Source: Cohnella lupini (GTDB taxonomy: Bacteria; Bacillota; Bacilli; Paenibacillales; Paenibacillaceae). Taken from it: a DNA stretch of 64,000 nucleotides. Position 1 is the first letter of the stretch; each line of letters starts with the position of its first letter. This document shows, one piece after another, positions 54,101-62,132 of the stretch. A program made the translations under genes and the position numbers. The notes under the pieces are model-generated. The model saw only the letters and a program-made list of their open reading frames with translations. It was not told the origin of the DNA and did no database searches. The DNA lies in NCBI RefSeq assembly GCF_003386205.1, contig NZ_QRDY01000003.1:1-64000 (forward strand), in the 5' to 3' direction.

Positions 54101-55480
54101 ATGGACGGGTGGAGAACGCGTTATTTTCCGATACTTGCTGAGTTTGTGCGAAGCGGCGGACAATTCGTTCGTCCGGAGACTAAAGAGCTATGGCGTGAGC
54201 TAGCTGACCTGCCTACCAATGAAATTCTAGAACAACACGAAGAATGCGTGAAGTTCCTGCTTTCATATGCCGAGCCTGAAGACCGAATGACTTTCGTTCA
54301 TCGGTCTCTTTTGTTTATTACCGAACTGCTCATATCCTTGCGGATTCCCGAGGAAGCGGCCGCCACGGAAGAAACGGAAACGGAACGCCTGATGCGCACC
54401 GCAAGCGCGATCCACTCGGCACCGATGGAAGAGGGACATCCGAATAAGTTTGAAACCGTTCTCCAGCATATGGACAGCGGAGTCGCCCTATTTGACGGTG
54501 CGGGCAACTTGAGATTTCTTAACGTGCAAATGTCGAGAATGTTGCAAGCTCCCAGAAGGTCGCTTATCGGATGCACGTTATACCAGCTCTTTTTTCATGC
54601 CAATTTGCAATTATCCATTCGTAAAAACTTCTTGCGCATTTACAAAGAGATGATACTTTACCGTAGGTTTCATGGGGAGTTCCAGAATGTGAACGGACGT
54701 TTCCTGCTCGTAAGCATCTCTCAAATCGACGAGCTGGACGGAGATTATTTGATTAGCGTTAAAGACGTGTCTGAATACAAGCAAATCGAACAAGCTGCTT
54801 TTCAGAATGACAAGCTGGCGATGCTCGGCAAGATCGCTGCGGCAATCGCGCACGAAATTCGCAATCCGCTCACTTCGATCAGGGGCTTCATCCAATTATT
54901 GAATCCCTTTCTCAAGGAAGTAGGAAAACAAGAATACGGTCGGATTATTTTATCGGAAATCGATCGGGCCAACGATATCATATACGAGTTCTTGAATTCC
55001 TCGAAGCCATCCGCGCCTATGAAGCAGAAAGTGCTTGTAGGACTGTTACTCAAAGAGACGATCATGTTATCGGAGAGCGAAGCATTGATGAAAGGCTGCG
55101 AGATACATAACGAGATATTCAATCCGTACTTAACCGTGGCTGTGGACGTGAAACAGATCAAGCAAGTGCTGCTGAACATCATCAAAAATGCTTTGGACGC
55201 CATCTACGAAATGAAGGACGAACGTAAAGGACGAATCGATATCTCATCAAGACAGGAAGGGAAATATGCCCTTATTTCCATTAAAGACAACGGCAAAGGG
55301 ATGCAGCGAACGACTCTTAACCGGCTGTTCGATCCTTTCTTTACGACGAAGGAAGCGGGAACCGGCTTGGGGTTGTCGGTTAGCTATCGGATCATCGTCA
55401 ATCACGGCGGCACTATCCACGTGGATAGTCAATTAAACGAGGGAACGGAATTTTTAATTTATTTGCCTTTTGTCGACTGA
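54101..55480 (+). CDS. Soluble PAS-domain sensor histidine kinase (KinE-like)
   Basis: The 459-residue kinase has no membrane segment. A PAS domain (about 115-225: VLQHMDSGVALFDGAGNLRFLN) precedes HisKA with phospho-His251 in IAHEIRNPLTS and an ATPase domain (LLNIIKNALDAI, IKDNGKGM, GTGLGLSVSYRI). This is the layout of sporulation or Spo0A-phosphorelay kinases, which lack their own response regulator; none is adjacent. Upstream ATG 54062 has no ribosome site; ATG 54101 follows GGGGGA by about 9 bases. Signal unknown. Confidence 0.92.
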   Translation: MDGWRTRYFPILAEFVRSGGQFVRPETKELWRELADLPTNEILEQHEECVKFLLSYAEPEDRMTFVHRSLLFITELLISLRIPEEAAATEETETERLMRTASAIHSAPMEEGHPNKFETVLQHMDSGVALFDGAGNLRFLNVQMSRMLQAPRRSLIGCTLYQLFFHANLQLSIRKNFLRIYKEMILYRRFHGEFQNVNGRFLLVSISQIDELDGDYLISVKDVSEYKQIEQAAFQNDKLAMLGKIAAAIAHEIRNPLTSIRGFIQLLNPFLKEVGKQEYGRIILSEIDRANDIIYEFLNSSKPSAPMKQKVLVGLLLKETIMLSESEALMKGCEIHNEIFNPYLTVAVDVKQIKQVLLNIIKNALDAIYEMKDERKGRIDISSRQEGKYALISIKDNGKGMQRTTLNRLFDPFFTTKEAGTGLGLSVSYRIIVNHGGTIHVDSQLNEGTEFLIYLPFVD

Positions 55481-55534
55481 AAAGAGTAGAATCTGGTTGA
55501 AGTACGAGATTTCTCTTAGGGTGGGACATCGGGC

Positions 55535-57097
55535 ATGATATGGACAGACTGGCCTCTGAGATGGGCGATGACAAGCGCTAGCTCGGAAGTAGAACAAGGA
55601 ACGGCGGACTTAATCATCGCGATGGCCGATCGGAATTCGTTAGAAGATGACGACCGGCTAATTCTGCATCCGCGACTCGATCAGGCATTACGCGATAGGG
55701 CTAAGCTCGGCATTTATAATGGAAAACCCGGAGATACGGCTTTGTTCGATACTCTAGGGATGCTCCCGGAGAAATACGCCTTGTACGTGGGATTCGATTC
55801 GGTGCCTCACCGTACTAAGTCGCTTAGAGAAGCGGCGGGGAGTCTAGGATCGACGATATTGGAATATCAAATAAAGCAAGCCGCTTTTATCGTACCCGCG
55901 GGATTATTTCAATCCATGGACGGGTACGAAATAAGAGCGGCTTCCAGCGCGTTGATGGAAGGTCTTCTGCTCGGATTATATCGGCGGAATAGCCGTTCGA
56001 TTTCGGGAAGAGCGAATTCCTCGTTGGAAGAGATCCGATTCGTTCTCGACTCCGATTCGGGATCTCTGGATTGGGAGGAAGGCTTGCTACGGGGATACCG
56101 TCTGGCAAACTCGGTATGTTACGCGCGTGAACTGACCAATGAGCCGGCGAATCTTCTTACTCCCGAAAGATTGGCAGAGGAAGCGCGGTCGCTTGCCGGT
56201 CAATACGGCTTAGAGTATCGAATCTATGACGAATCGGAAGCCGTCAAGGAAGGAATGGGCGGTCTGCTCGCCGTCGGCAAAGGCAGCGTCAACCCGCCTC
56301 GAATGATCGTCATTCATCACCGCGGAGCTCCCGACTCCAAGGAGACGTTGGGATTGATCGGCAAAGGCGTAACCTTCGATACGGGAGGAATCTCGCTTAA
56401 AAAGCCGGGAGGCATGGAGGAAATGATCTCCGACATGGGCGGAGCATCCGCCGTTATGGGCGCGATGAGGGCAATCGGGGAATGGAAGCCCAAGATGAAT
56501 ATCGTCGCGGTTATCGCCGCTGCGGAGAATATGCCATCCGGAAGCGCCTTTAAGCCAGGAGATGTACTCAAGACGTATAGCGGAAAAACCGTCGAAGTCT
56601 TGAACACCGACGCGGAAGGCAGAATCGTCTTGGCGGACGGATTAACGACGGCAATCAAGCATGGAGCGACCAAGCTGATCGACGTGGCTACTCTAACGGG
56701 CGCCGTCATGCATGCGTTGGGAGATTTAACGACGGGGGCATTCTCCAACGATGAGGAAATGCTGCAAACATTCTTGCAAGGCTCTCGCAACGCCGATGAG
56801 TACGTATGGCCGCTACCGACGCATCCCGAATACCGGGTAATGCTCAAGAGCGACGTCGCGGATTTGAAAAATCACGGAGGCACATGGGCGGGCGCGATCG
56901 CCGGCGCCTTATTCGTAGGCGAATTCTCCGAAGAGCTTCCTTGGATCCATCTGGATATCGGAGGGACGACTTGGATGTGGAGCGACAGAGGCTTCGAAAG
57001 CAAGGGCGGAACCGGCGTGATGGTCCGGTCGTTGGTTGAATATATAAGAGCCGGGATTACTGGCGAAACGATTGGCAAAACGACCGGCAATGCGTAG
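55535..57097 (+). CDS. pepA: Leucyl aminopeptidase, M17 family
   Basis: The 520-residue metallo-aminopeptidase has the M17 metal and catalytic motifs: GKGVTFDTGGISLK, SDMGGASAVMGAM, the signature NTDAEGRIVLADGL (about 353-366), and VATLTGAV. The N-terminal domain (about 1-170) is the weakly conserved macro-like part. GGTGGGAC lies before ATG 55535; an internal ATG (residue 12) is possible. It removes N-terminal residues from cytoplasmic peptides. No neighbour suggests a special role. Confidence 0.94.
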   Translation: MIWTDWPLRWAMTSASSEVEQGTADLIIAMADRNSLEDDDRLILHPRLDQALRDRAKLGIYNGKPGDTALFDTLGMLPEKYALYVGFDSVPHRTKSLREAAGSLGSTILEYQIKQAAFIVPAGLFQSMDGYEIRAASSALMEGLLLGLYRRNSRSISGRANSSLEEIRFVLDSDSGSLDWEEGLLRGYRLANSVCYARELTNEPANLLTPERLAEEARSLAGQYGLEYRIYDESEAVKEGMGGLLAVGKGSVNPPRMIVIHHRGAPDSKETLGLIGKGVTFDTGGISLKKPGGMEEMISDMGGASAVMGAMRAIGEWKPKMNIVAVIAAAENMPSGSAFKPGDVLKTYSGKTVEVLNTDAEGRIVLADGLTTAIKHGATKLIDVATLTGAVMHALGDLTTGAFSNDEEMLQTFLQGSRNADEYVWPLPTHPEYRVMLKSDVADLKNHGGTWAGAIAGALFVGEFSEELPWIHLDIGGTTWMWSDRGFESKGGTGVMVRSLVEYIRAGITGETIGKTTGNA

Positions 57098-57135
57098 GTA
57101 GAAGAAGGTAACCGCACAACATGGGGGAGCGCGTC

Positions 57136-58422
57136 ATGAGCAATCTTGTAAGGGGATTTAAGCAAGTATTGACGACTCGACGCGAGAGCTTGTCGGATAA
57201 TCGAAGAGCGCTTCGTATGTCCCTTATCGAGGGGATACCCGCGAATATATTGGCTAATCTGCTTGGCGGTCCTCTGCAGACCGTCTATTTGACTTATTTG
57301 GGGTTTACCGCGTTCCATATTGGTTTGGTGCTGGCAATCCCGCCATTTGCCTTGCTCGTACAGATTTTTATCGCGTTCGCCATGCAGACCTGGCAGAATC
57401 GCAGGTTTTTCGTCACGCTTTTCGGCGTTATTCACCGATTGTTATGGATAGGAACGGGACTTATTCCGCTCACTTTTACCGAGGATTCTTGGATTCCCGT
57501 TTATATTTCCTTATGGCTCGTTTCAATGGTTTCCGCGCAAGCAGGCGGGGTAATCTGGACGTCCTTGATGGCTGACGTCGTTCCGGCGGCGGTTAGAGGC
57601 AAATATTTCGGAATCCGCAATACGATCCATTGGGCGGTCGTCTGCATCACGTTGCTGGTAGGCGGGCAGATTATGGAATGGTTGCCCGGGCCAAAAGGAT
57701 TTGTCGTGTTGTTCGCGATTAGCGCGGCATGCGTCGTCTGGAATGGATTGGCGTTGAGCCGGTATCCGAATCCCCCTTTTCAGCCTTCCGAGAGCGGCAG
57801 GTCGTTAAAAATGTTTATAAGGCCGTTCGCGGATCGCAGGTTCCTCTCGGCGACGTTGTTCATCTCCCTGTTCATTTTGTTGCAGAACGTCGTTATTCCG
57901 TTGTTCTCCTACGTCATGCTGGAAATCATGGATAGAAGTACAAGCAAAGTAACCTTGATCATTATGTTGCAAAATTTAGTCATGATGGTTAGTTACTACT
58001 ATTGGGGCGTACTCAACAGTAAATATTCCACTAATACGTTGCTACTGTGGACGTTTCCGCTTATCGCCGCTTCCTGCGCGGTATGGGCGGGGATGGCGAT
58101 CTTGCCCGCCATGCTCGTTCTTGTCGTCGTGCATATCTTGCTTGGCTTCGGGTTTGCCGGCTACAATTTGCTCGTGTTCAACTTCCTGATCGGGGATTCC
58201 CCGAAATCCGAGAGACCGATGTACATAGCCGTATTCTCGGCGTTGACGGGTATTGCCGGATTCATCGGTCCGATCGCCGGAGGGTGGTTGTACGACGAAG
58301 TAGCCGGAGGTCCGCTTTGGCTGCAGACTTACGGGCTGACGACCTTTGCCGGAGGCGCGCTTTTGGTTTTATCGATTGCTCTTGCTCCGTTTGTATTCAG
58401 ATCGCGTCCGGGTCATAATTAA
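57136..58422 (+). CDS. MFS transporter
   Basis: The 428-residue membrane protein has 12 predicted helices and the central loop typical of the Major Facilitator Superfamily. Features such as RGKYFGIRNTIHW after helix 4 and GFAGYNLLVFNFLIGDSPKSERPMYIAVFS in the second half (two parts shown as positions about 325-355) fit the BtlA-like/YkuC-like group of unknown substrate. ATG 57121 precedes GGGGGAG; ATG 57136, six bases after it, is chosen. It overlaps no gene and lies 38 bp after pepA. Confidence 0.88.
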   Translation: MSNLVRGFKQVLTTRRESLSDNRRALRMSLIEGIPANILANLLGGPLQTVYLTYLGFTAFHIGLVLAIPPFALLVQIFIAFAMQTWQNRRFFVTLFGVIHRLLWIGTGLIPLTFTEDSWIPVYISLWLVSMVSAQAGGVIWTSLMADVVPAAVRGKYFGIRNTIHWAVVCITLLVGGQIMEWLPGPKGFVVLFAISAACVVWNGLALSRYPNPPFQPSESGRSLKMFIRPFADRRFLSATLFISLFILLQNVVIPLFSYVMLEIMDRSTSKVTLIIMLQNLVMMVSYYYWGVLNSKYSTNTLLLWTFPLIAASCAVWAGMAILPAMLVLVVVHILLGFGFAGYNLLVFNFLIGDSPKSERPMYIAVFSALTGIAGFIGPIAGGWLYDEVAGGPLWLQTYGLTTFAGGALLVLSIALAPFVFRSRPGHN

Positions 58423-58456
58423 GCATGAGGTTATTAGCGAGAGGAGCGACTATGGA

Positions 58457-59041
58457 ATGGATGGTAATGCTTCGATTAAAGATCGCGTTCCCCCAGGACA
58501 ACGTTTGACCGACGGATTCCCGGTATTGCATCACGGGGATGTTCCCTATTATCGGGATTTAAGCCAGTGGAACCTGAAGATTTTCGGGCAAGTGGAAGAG
58601 CAGGCCGAGTTTTCCTACGATGATTTCATGAATTTACCTCGGCGCGAATTCGGAAACGATATTCATTGCGTAACGACATGGTCCAAGCTGGACAACGTAT
58701 GGGAAGGAATCGCGGTATCGACGGTCATGGAGCGGGTGAAGCTGAAGCCGGAAGCCAAATTCGTCATGCTGCACGCAGAGCAAGGCTGGACGACGAACTT
58801 GCCGTTGGAGGATTTCTTGCGCGATACTTCCTTTTTCGGAATCAAGCATAACGGACAAGAACTTACGCCGGAGCACGGTTATCCCGTCCGAATGGTCGTT
58901 CCGCATCTGTACTTCTGGAAGAGCGCGAAGTGGCTTCGAGGCATCGAGTTCATGGTCAAAGACAAGCCTGGCTTCTGGGAGCGGAACGGTTATAATATGT
59001 ACGGCGATCCTTTTCTCGAGCAAAGATATGATTTCGATTAA
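58457..59041 (+). CDS. Molybdopterin-dependent sulfite oxidase-like oxidoreductase
   Basis: The 194-residue cytoplasmic protein is the single molybdopterin domain of the sulfite oxidase/YedY family. Cys71 in IHCVTTWSKLDN is the expected molybdenum ligand, followed by GIAVSTVMERV and HLYFWKSAKWLRGIEFM. There is no signal peptide, haem domain or membrane partner, unlike MsrP/YedY. An upstream longer frame from 58346 runs over the MFS gene; ATG 58457, ten bases after GAGGAG, is chosen. The substrate is unknown. moaB in this window supports a working cofactor pathway. Confidence 0.92.
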   Translation: MDGNASIKDRVPPGQRLTDGFPVLHHGDVPYYRDLSQWNLKIFGQVEEQAEFSYDDFMNLPRREFGNDIHCVTTWSKLDNVWEGIAVSTVMERVKLKPEAKFVMLHAEQGWTTNLPLEDFLRDTSFFGIKHNGQELTPEHGYPVRMVVPHLYFWKSAKWLRGIEFMVKDKPGFWERNGYNMYGDPFLEQRYDFD

Positions 59042-59117
59042 ATCGTGAATCCTTTAAATGACTAATCCGTATTACCGAGCGTATGATCTACTTATGCGAA
59101 GGGTTGGGATTAGTTAC

Positions 59118-59897
59118 ATGTCATTTTTCGGTCGAGTTCTAGCAAGTATCGGAATCGGATCGGCGAAAGTGGACACCGTACTTGAGAAATCATCTTATTT
59201 TCCCGGGGAAGAAATTCGCGGAGTCGTCCGTATTCAGGGCGGATCGGTCGAGCAGCAAGTGGACGGTATCCGCTTATCCGTAATGACCACTTATCTCCGG
59301 GAGATGAATGATTCCAAGATTCACCAAAATGCGCAAATTTCGAGCATCCGGGTTTCGCAGCCGCAGTTGATCGCCGTTCAGGAGCTGAAGGAAATACCGT
59401 TCTCGTTCGTGCTTCCATGGAATACGCCGCTTACGATGGGACGTACCCCCGTCTGGATCAAAACGGAGGTCGACATTCAATCCGCGGTTGATCCCTCGGA
59501 TGAAGATCGCATTCAAATATCTCCGACCGCGCATCAGCGAACGGTACTGCAGGCGATCGAAAATCTAGGTTTCGGGCTGCGCGACGCCGAGACGTTGTAT
59601 GCTCCGCGTATGCGCCAATCGTTACCGTTCGTTCAGGAATTCGAATGGGTTCCGACGGGTGGGCGATATCGCGGCAGATTAGACGAGCTTGAGCTCATCT
59701 TTCTAGATGTCCGGCCAGACGGAGCGGATCTGCTGTTGCAAATCGATCGTAAGGCATCGGGAATGATGGGGATGTTCGCCGAAGCCTTGGACGCGGACGA
59801 GAAATTCGTAAGGATTTCGTTGACCGCGAATGATTTGAATGCCGGTGCCCATAAAGTTGCGGGCATAATCGATTCCGTCGTCGCGAAATATTCTTAA
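59118..59897 (+). CDS. spo0M: Sporulation control protein Spo0M
   Basis: The 259-residue protein begins MSFFGRVLASIGIGSAKVDT, the almost invariant Spo0M start, and has the arrestin-like sandwich: YFPGEEIRGVVRIQGG (about 32-47) and GRTPVWIKTEVDIQSAVDPSDED (shown in two parts about 115-137). Spo0M affects entry into sporulation and cell-end localisation in Bacillus. An upstream ATG at 59058 is ignored because of this start; the ribosome site before ATG 59118 is weak. Confidence 0.93.
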   Translation: MSFFGRVLASIGIGSAKVDTVLEKSSYFPGEEIRGVVRIQGGSVEQQVDGIRLSVMTTYLREMNDSKIHQNAQISSIRVSQPQLIAVQELKEIPFSFVLPWNTPLTMGRTPVWIKTEVDIQSAVDPSDEDRIQISPTAHQRTVLQAIENLGFGLRDAETLYAPRMRQSLPFVQEFEWVPTGGRYRGRLDELELIFLDVRPDGADLLLQIDRKASGMMGMFAEALDADEKFVRISLTANDLNAGAHKVAGIIDSVVAKYS

Positions 59898-59925
59898 ACG
59901 ACTGGTTTGCCGTTAAATCGACAAC

Positions 59926-59960
59926 TTGACAATACCAACTGTAACGAGTATTATTACAGT
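59926..59960 (+). promoter_or_regulatory. Promoter with inverted repeat ACTGTAA-TTACAGT
   Basis: TTGACA (59926-59931), 17-bp spacer and TATTAT (59949-59954) make a strong promoter. ACTGTAA (59938-59944) and TTACAGT (59954-59960) form a perfect inverted repeat with a 9-base gap across the -10, so a repressor could block it. Another GTTACAGTT half-site lies near 60039-60047. Confidence 0.7.
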
Positions 59961-59978
59961 ATAGAGTTTGTAAAAATA

Positions 59979-60018
59979 GACGATACCTAGAGGAGTAGCT
60001 CTAATCGTCGATTTTTTT
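59979..60018 (+). terminator. Leader terminator before IDEAL-domain gene
   Basis: GACGAT (59979-59984) pairs with ATCGTC (60004-60009), and TAGAG (59988-59992) with CTCTA (59999-60003); seven T follow. It lies about 20 bases after the expected start point, so most transcripts would end after about 55 bases unless read-through is favoured. Confidence 0.72.
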
Positions 60019-60084
60019 AACTCAAGTGTAATGAAAATAGTTACAGTTGTGCGATTATCAAAATTCGAACGGGTGGTGTAGAAG

Positions 60085-60453
60085 ATGAAATTTGAAATCA
60101 GCGATTGGGTACATGCGAAAACGCGAAACGGGGAATTGGTTCACGGATTCGTCGATACGTTGGACGAAGAACAAAGAATGGCCAACGTATTCGTAGTCAA
60201 GTCGGATAACGACGAGTCGATCGGCAAATCCATTCAAGTCCGCGAACAATGGGTGAGAAAGCTGCCGATTTACGCTTGGGATGATGCCGAGGCGATTCAA
60301 AGCTTGATCGATATCGCTTTGGCGACGAAGGACGATCAATGGTTCGAAGAGCTGTCCCTTAAATTGCAATCGTTAACCAAAGCCGAACGTTCAAATCAAA
60401 AGAAGCTTGTTCCCGGGCCATCTTATACGAATCGCCTAAGATATAAGGTCTAA
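60085..60453 (+). CDS. IDEAL-domain protein
   Basis: The 122-residue protein has an N-terminal half with strand-rich pattern (WVHAKTRNGELVHGFVD) and the short IDEAL-type motif at about 75-95 (LIDIALATKDDQWFEELSLKL), seen in small Firmicutes regulators such as ComK-repressor YpeB-like and MecA-adaptor relatives. Its role is unknown. ATG 60085 has GGTGG upstream. It lies behind a promoter-operator-terminator module and ends with a terminator. Confidence 0.78.
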   Translation: MKFEISDWVHAKTRNGELVHGFVDTLDEEQRMANVFVVKSDNDESIGKSIQVREQWVRKLPIYAWDDAEAIQSLIDIALATKDDQWFEELSLKLQSLTKAERSNQKKLVPGPSYTNRLRYKV

Positions 60454-60468
60454 GGGATAATGTCGAAG

Positions 60469-60504
60469 AAACCGCTGGTCTTTCGTAGACCACGCGGTTT
60501 TTTT
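60469..60504 (+). terminator. Rho-independent terminator after IDEAL gene
   Basis: AAACCGCTGGTCT pairs with AGACCACGCGGTTT (60469-60500, TTCG-type loop, one bulge), then seven T. Confidence 0.88.
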
Positions 60505-60530
60505 GTACTTCATAGTTACTTAGTACGCTA

Positions 60531-60570
60531 AAGTATACTTCTTTTGCGCTTGCCGACGCTTGGCTATAAT
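60531..60570 (+). promoter_or_regulatory. Palindrome and -10 box of aldo/keto reductase gene
   Basis: TATAAT at 60565-60570 is a consensus -10; TTTTGC (60542-60547) is a weak -35 at 17 bp. The perfect 10-bp palindrome AAGTATACTT (60531-60540) abuts that -35, after a related half TTAGTACGCTAA. It may be an operator for a redox or MarR/HxlR-type regulator; this is a guess. Confidence 0.5.
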
Positions 60571-60609
60571 ATAGGAGAAACGATTTCAATCGATTGGGAG
60601 GCAAATTAC

Positions 60610-61587
60610 ATGGCGGTTAACATACCATTGAATAAGCACGGATTCGAGTCGAGCCAGCTCGTCTTGGGCTGTATGCGTCTTGGCGGCAGCTGGGACGAAG
60701 CTCCGCTGACGGCCGAGCATCTTAAGCAAGCTCATGAAGCGGTAGACGCTGCATTGTCCGTAGGAATCAATATGTTCGATCATGCGAACATTTATGCCAA
60801 TGGAAAAGCGGAGAAGATATTCGGGCAGGTTCTTAAGGAACGCCCCGAGCTTAGGGATTCTATCATCCTGCAATCCAAATGCGGAATCCGATTTGGAACG
60901 GAAGATTATCCGCGGACTCGGTTCGACTTCTCCAAGGAGCATATTATTACTAGCGTTGACGATATTCTTTCCAGGCTCGGCGTAGATAAGCTGGATATTT
61001 TATTGCTGCACCGCCCCGATCCACTTGCGGAACCGGAAGTGGTAGCGGAAGCGTTCGAGAAGCTTAAATCTTCCGGCAAAGTAGGCAAATTCGGCGTTTC
61101 TAACATGAGCCATGCTCAGATGAACCTACTTCAAACGTATCTGGACGAGCCGTTAGTCGCTAATCAGCTGGAGCTAAGCTTGCTTAAACTGGATTGGTTG
61201 GATTCGGTTGTCCACGTTAACCAAGAGGCGGGCAAGCTGTCCTCGTTCCCGGAAGGAACGATCGAATATTCCAGGTTGAACAACGTGCAACTGCAGGCGT
61301 GGAGTCCCCTGGCTCATGGGCTGTTCAGCGGCAAGGACATATCGGGAGAATCCAAGGAAATTCAAGCGACGGCTGCTTTGGTTGCCAAGCTGGCCGAGGA
61401 GAAGGATACGACACTAGAAGCGATCGTGCTAGCTTTCCTGCTCCGCCATCCTTCTAATATTCAACCGGTCATCGGTACGGTTAATCCGGAAAGAATCATC
61501 GCATGCGGCGAAGCGGGCAAAATTTCATTGACGCGCGAAGAATGGTACCATCTCTACATTACGTCGCGTGGACGTCCGATGCCTTGA
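60610..61587 (+). CDS. Aldo/keto reductase (YdhF-like)
   Basis: The 325-residue AKR has Asp and Tyr in MFDHANIYANGKAE, Lys in IILQSKCGIRFG, His in LLLHRPDPL and the NADPH segment QPVIGTVNPERI. The tyrosine motif HANIYANGKAE is that of the YdhF group. ATG 60610 has GGGAGG eight bases upstream; an upstream ATG at 60544 overlaps the promoter. Substrate unknown. Confidence 0.92.
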   Translation: MAVNIPLNKHGFESSQLVLGCMRLGGSWDEAPLTAEHLKQAHEAVDAALSVGINMFDHANIYANGKAEKIFGQVLKERPELRDSIILQSKCGIRFGTEDYPRTRFDFSKEHIITSVDDILSRLGVDKLDILLLHRPDPLAEPEVVAEAFEKLKSSGKVGKFGVSNMSHAQMNLLQTYLDEPLVANQLELSLLKLDWLDSVVHVNQEAGKLSSFPEGTIEYSRLNNVQLQAWSPLAHGLFSGKDISGESKEIQATAALVAKLAEEKDTTLEAIVLAFLLRHPSNIQPVIGTVNPERIIACGEAGKISLTREEWYHLYITSRGRPMP

Positions 61588-61607
61588 TTCGGCGTTATAG
61601 CTAGCTA

Positions 61608-61649
61608 GAAACGAGTCTTCCGATCTTGCGGAGGCTCGTTTCTTTATTT
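61608..61649 (+). terminator. Rho-independent terminator after aldo/keto reductase gene
   Basis: GAAACGAG plus CTTCCG (61608-61622) pairs with CGGAGGCTCGTTTC (61629-61642), one bulge, followed by T residues. Confidence 0.85.
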
Positions 61650-61704
61650 CTCGATTGGATGTAAAATGTAAAGGTACCCAAAATGGAAAGTTGAGGTGTT
61701 GGAC

Positions 61705-61980
61705 GTGGAATTGATCGTTACGCCTTCCGCGCTGTCCTGCTTCAAAGAAGAATGGGGAATAGGCGACGGAGAGACGATTCGCGTGTTCGTTCGTTACGTT
61801 AGCGGGGGAGAAGTCCCGTTTGCCTTCGGCTTGACGAGAGATACGCCGCATGACGCCGCGGTTACGACGGTCGCGGACTCGCTTACCTTCTACATGGAGA
61901 GCAAGGACGTTTGGTTTCTGGACGGGAAAAGCTTGAAGATCGATGCTCAAGGCGAAGAAATCGTGTTTCATTTCGCTTGA
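61705..61980 (+). CDS. HesB/YneR-like protein without cluster cysteines
   Basis: The 91-residue protein has the HesB-type fold (MELIVTPSALSCFKEEWGIGDG, VRYVSGGEVPFAFGL) but lacks the three Cys that hold an Fe-S cluster in IscA; it keeps a single Cys near residue 12. It fits the YneR group of Firmicutes, of unknown role. GAGGTG lies six bases before GTG 61705, and upstream GTG/TTG codons fall inside or next to it. Confidence 0.85.
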   Translation: MELIVTPSALSCFKEEWGIGDGETIRVFVRYVSGGEVPFAFGLTRDTPHDAAVTTVADSLTFYMESKDVWFLDGKSLKIDAQGEEIVFHFA

Positions 61981-62068
61981 CCCGCCGATGCGATTATAGC
62001 CGCGATTGCTTTTACATAAGGAGAAGAGTCAGGTTTGAGGTAGCAAAGAGGATGGGTTTGATGTAAAC

Positions 62069-62083
62069 TAATAATCATTATGT
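62069..62083 (+). promoter_or_regulatory. Fur/PerR-like 7-1-7 repeat upstream of aldolase gene
   Basis: TAATAAT-C-ATTATGT matches 11 of 14 conserved positions of the PerR box TTATAAT-N-ATTATAA. It lies about 50-65 bases before the aldolase gene. With a perfect PerR box at 50418 in the same window, a Fur-family site is plausible, but the AT-rich context makes chance possible. Confidence 0.4.
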
Positions 62084-62132
62084 TTCAAGAAAAACGAAGC
62101 TATTGCAGCATAGAAAAGGAGATTTAACGGAT

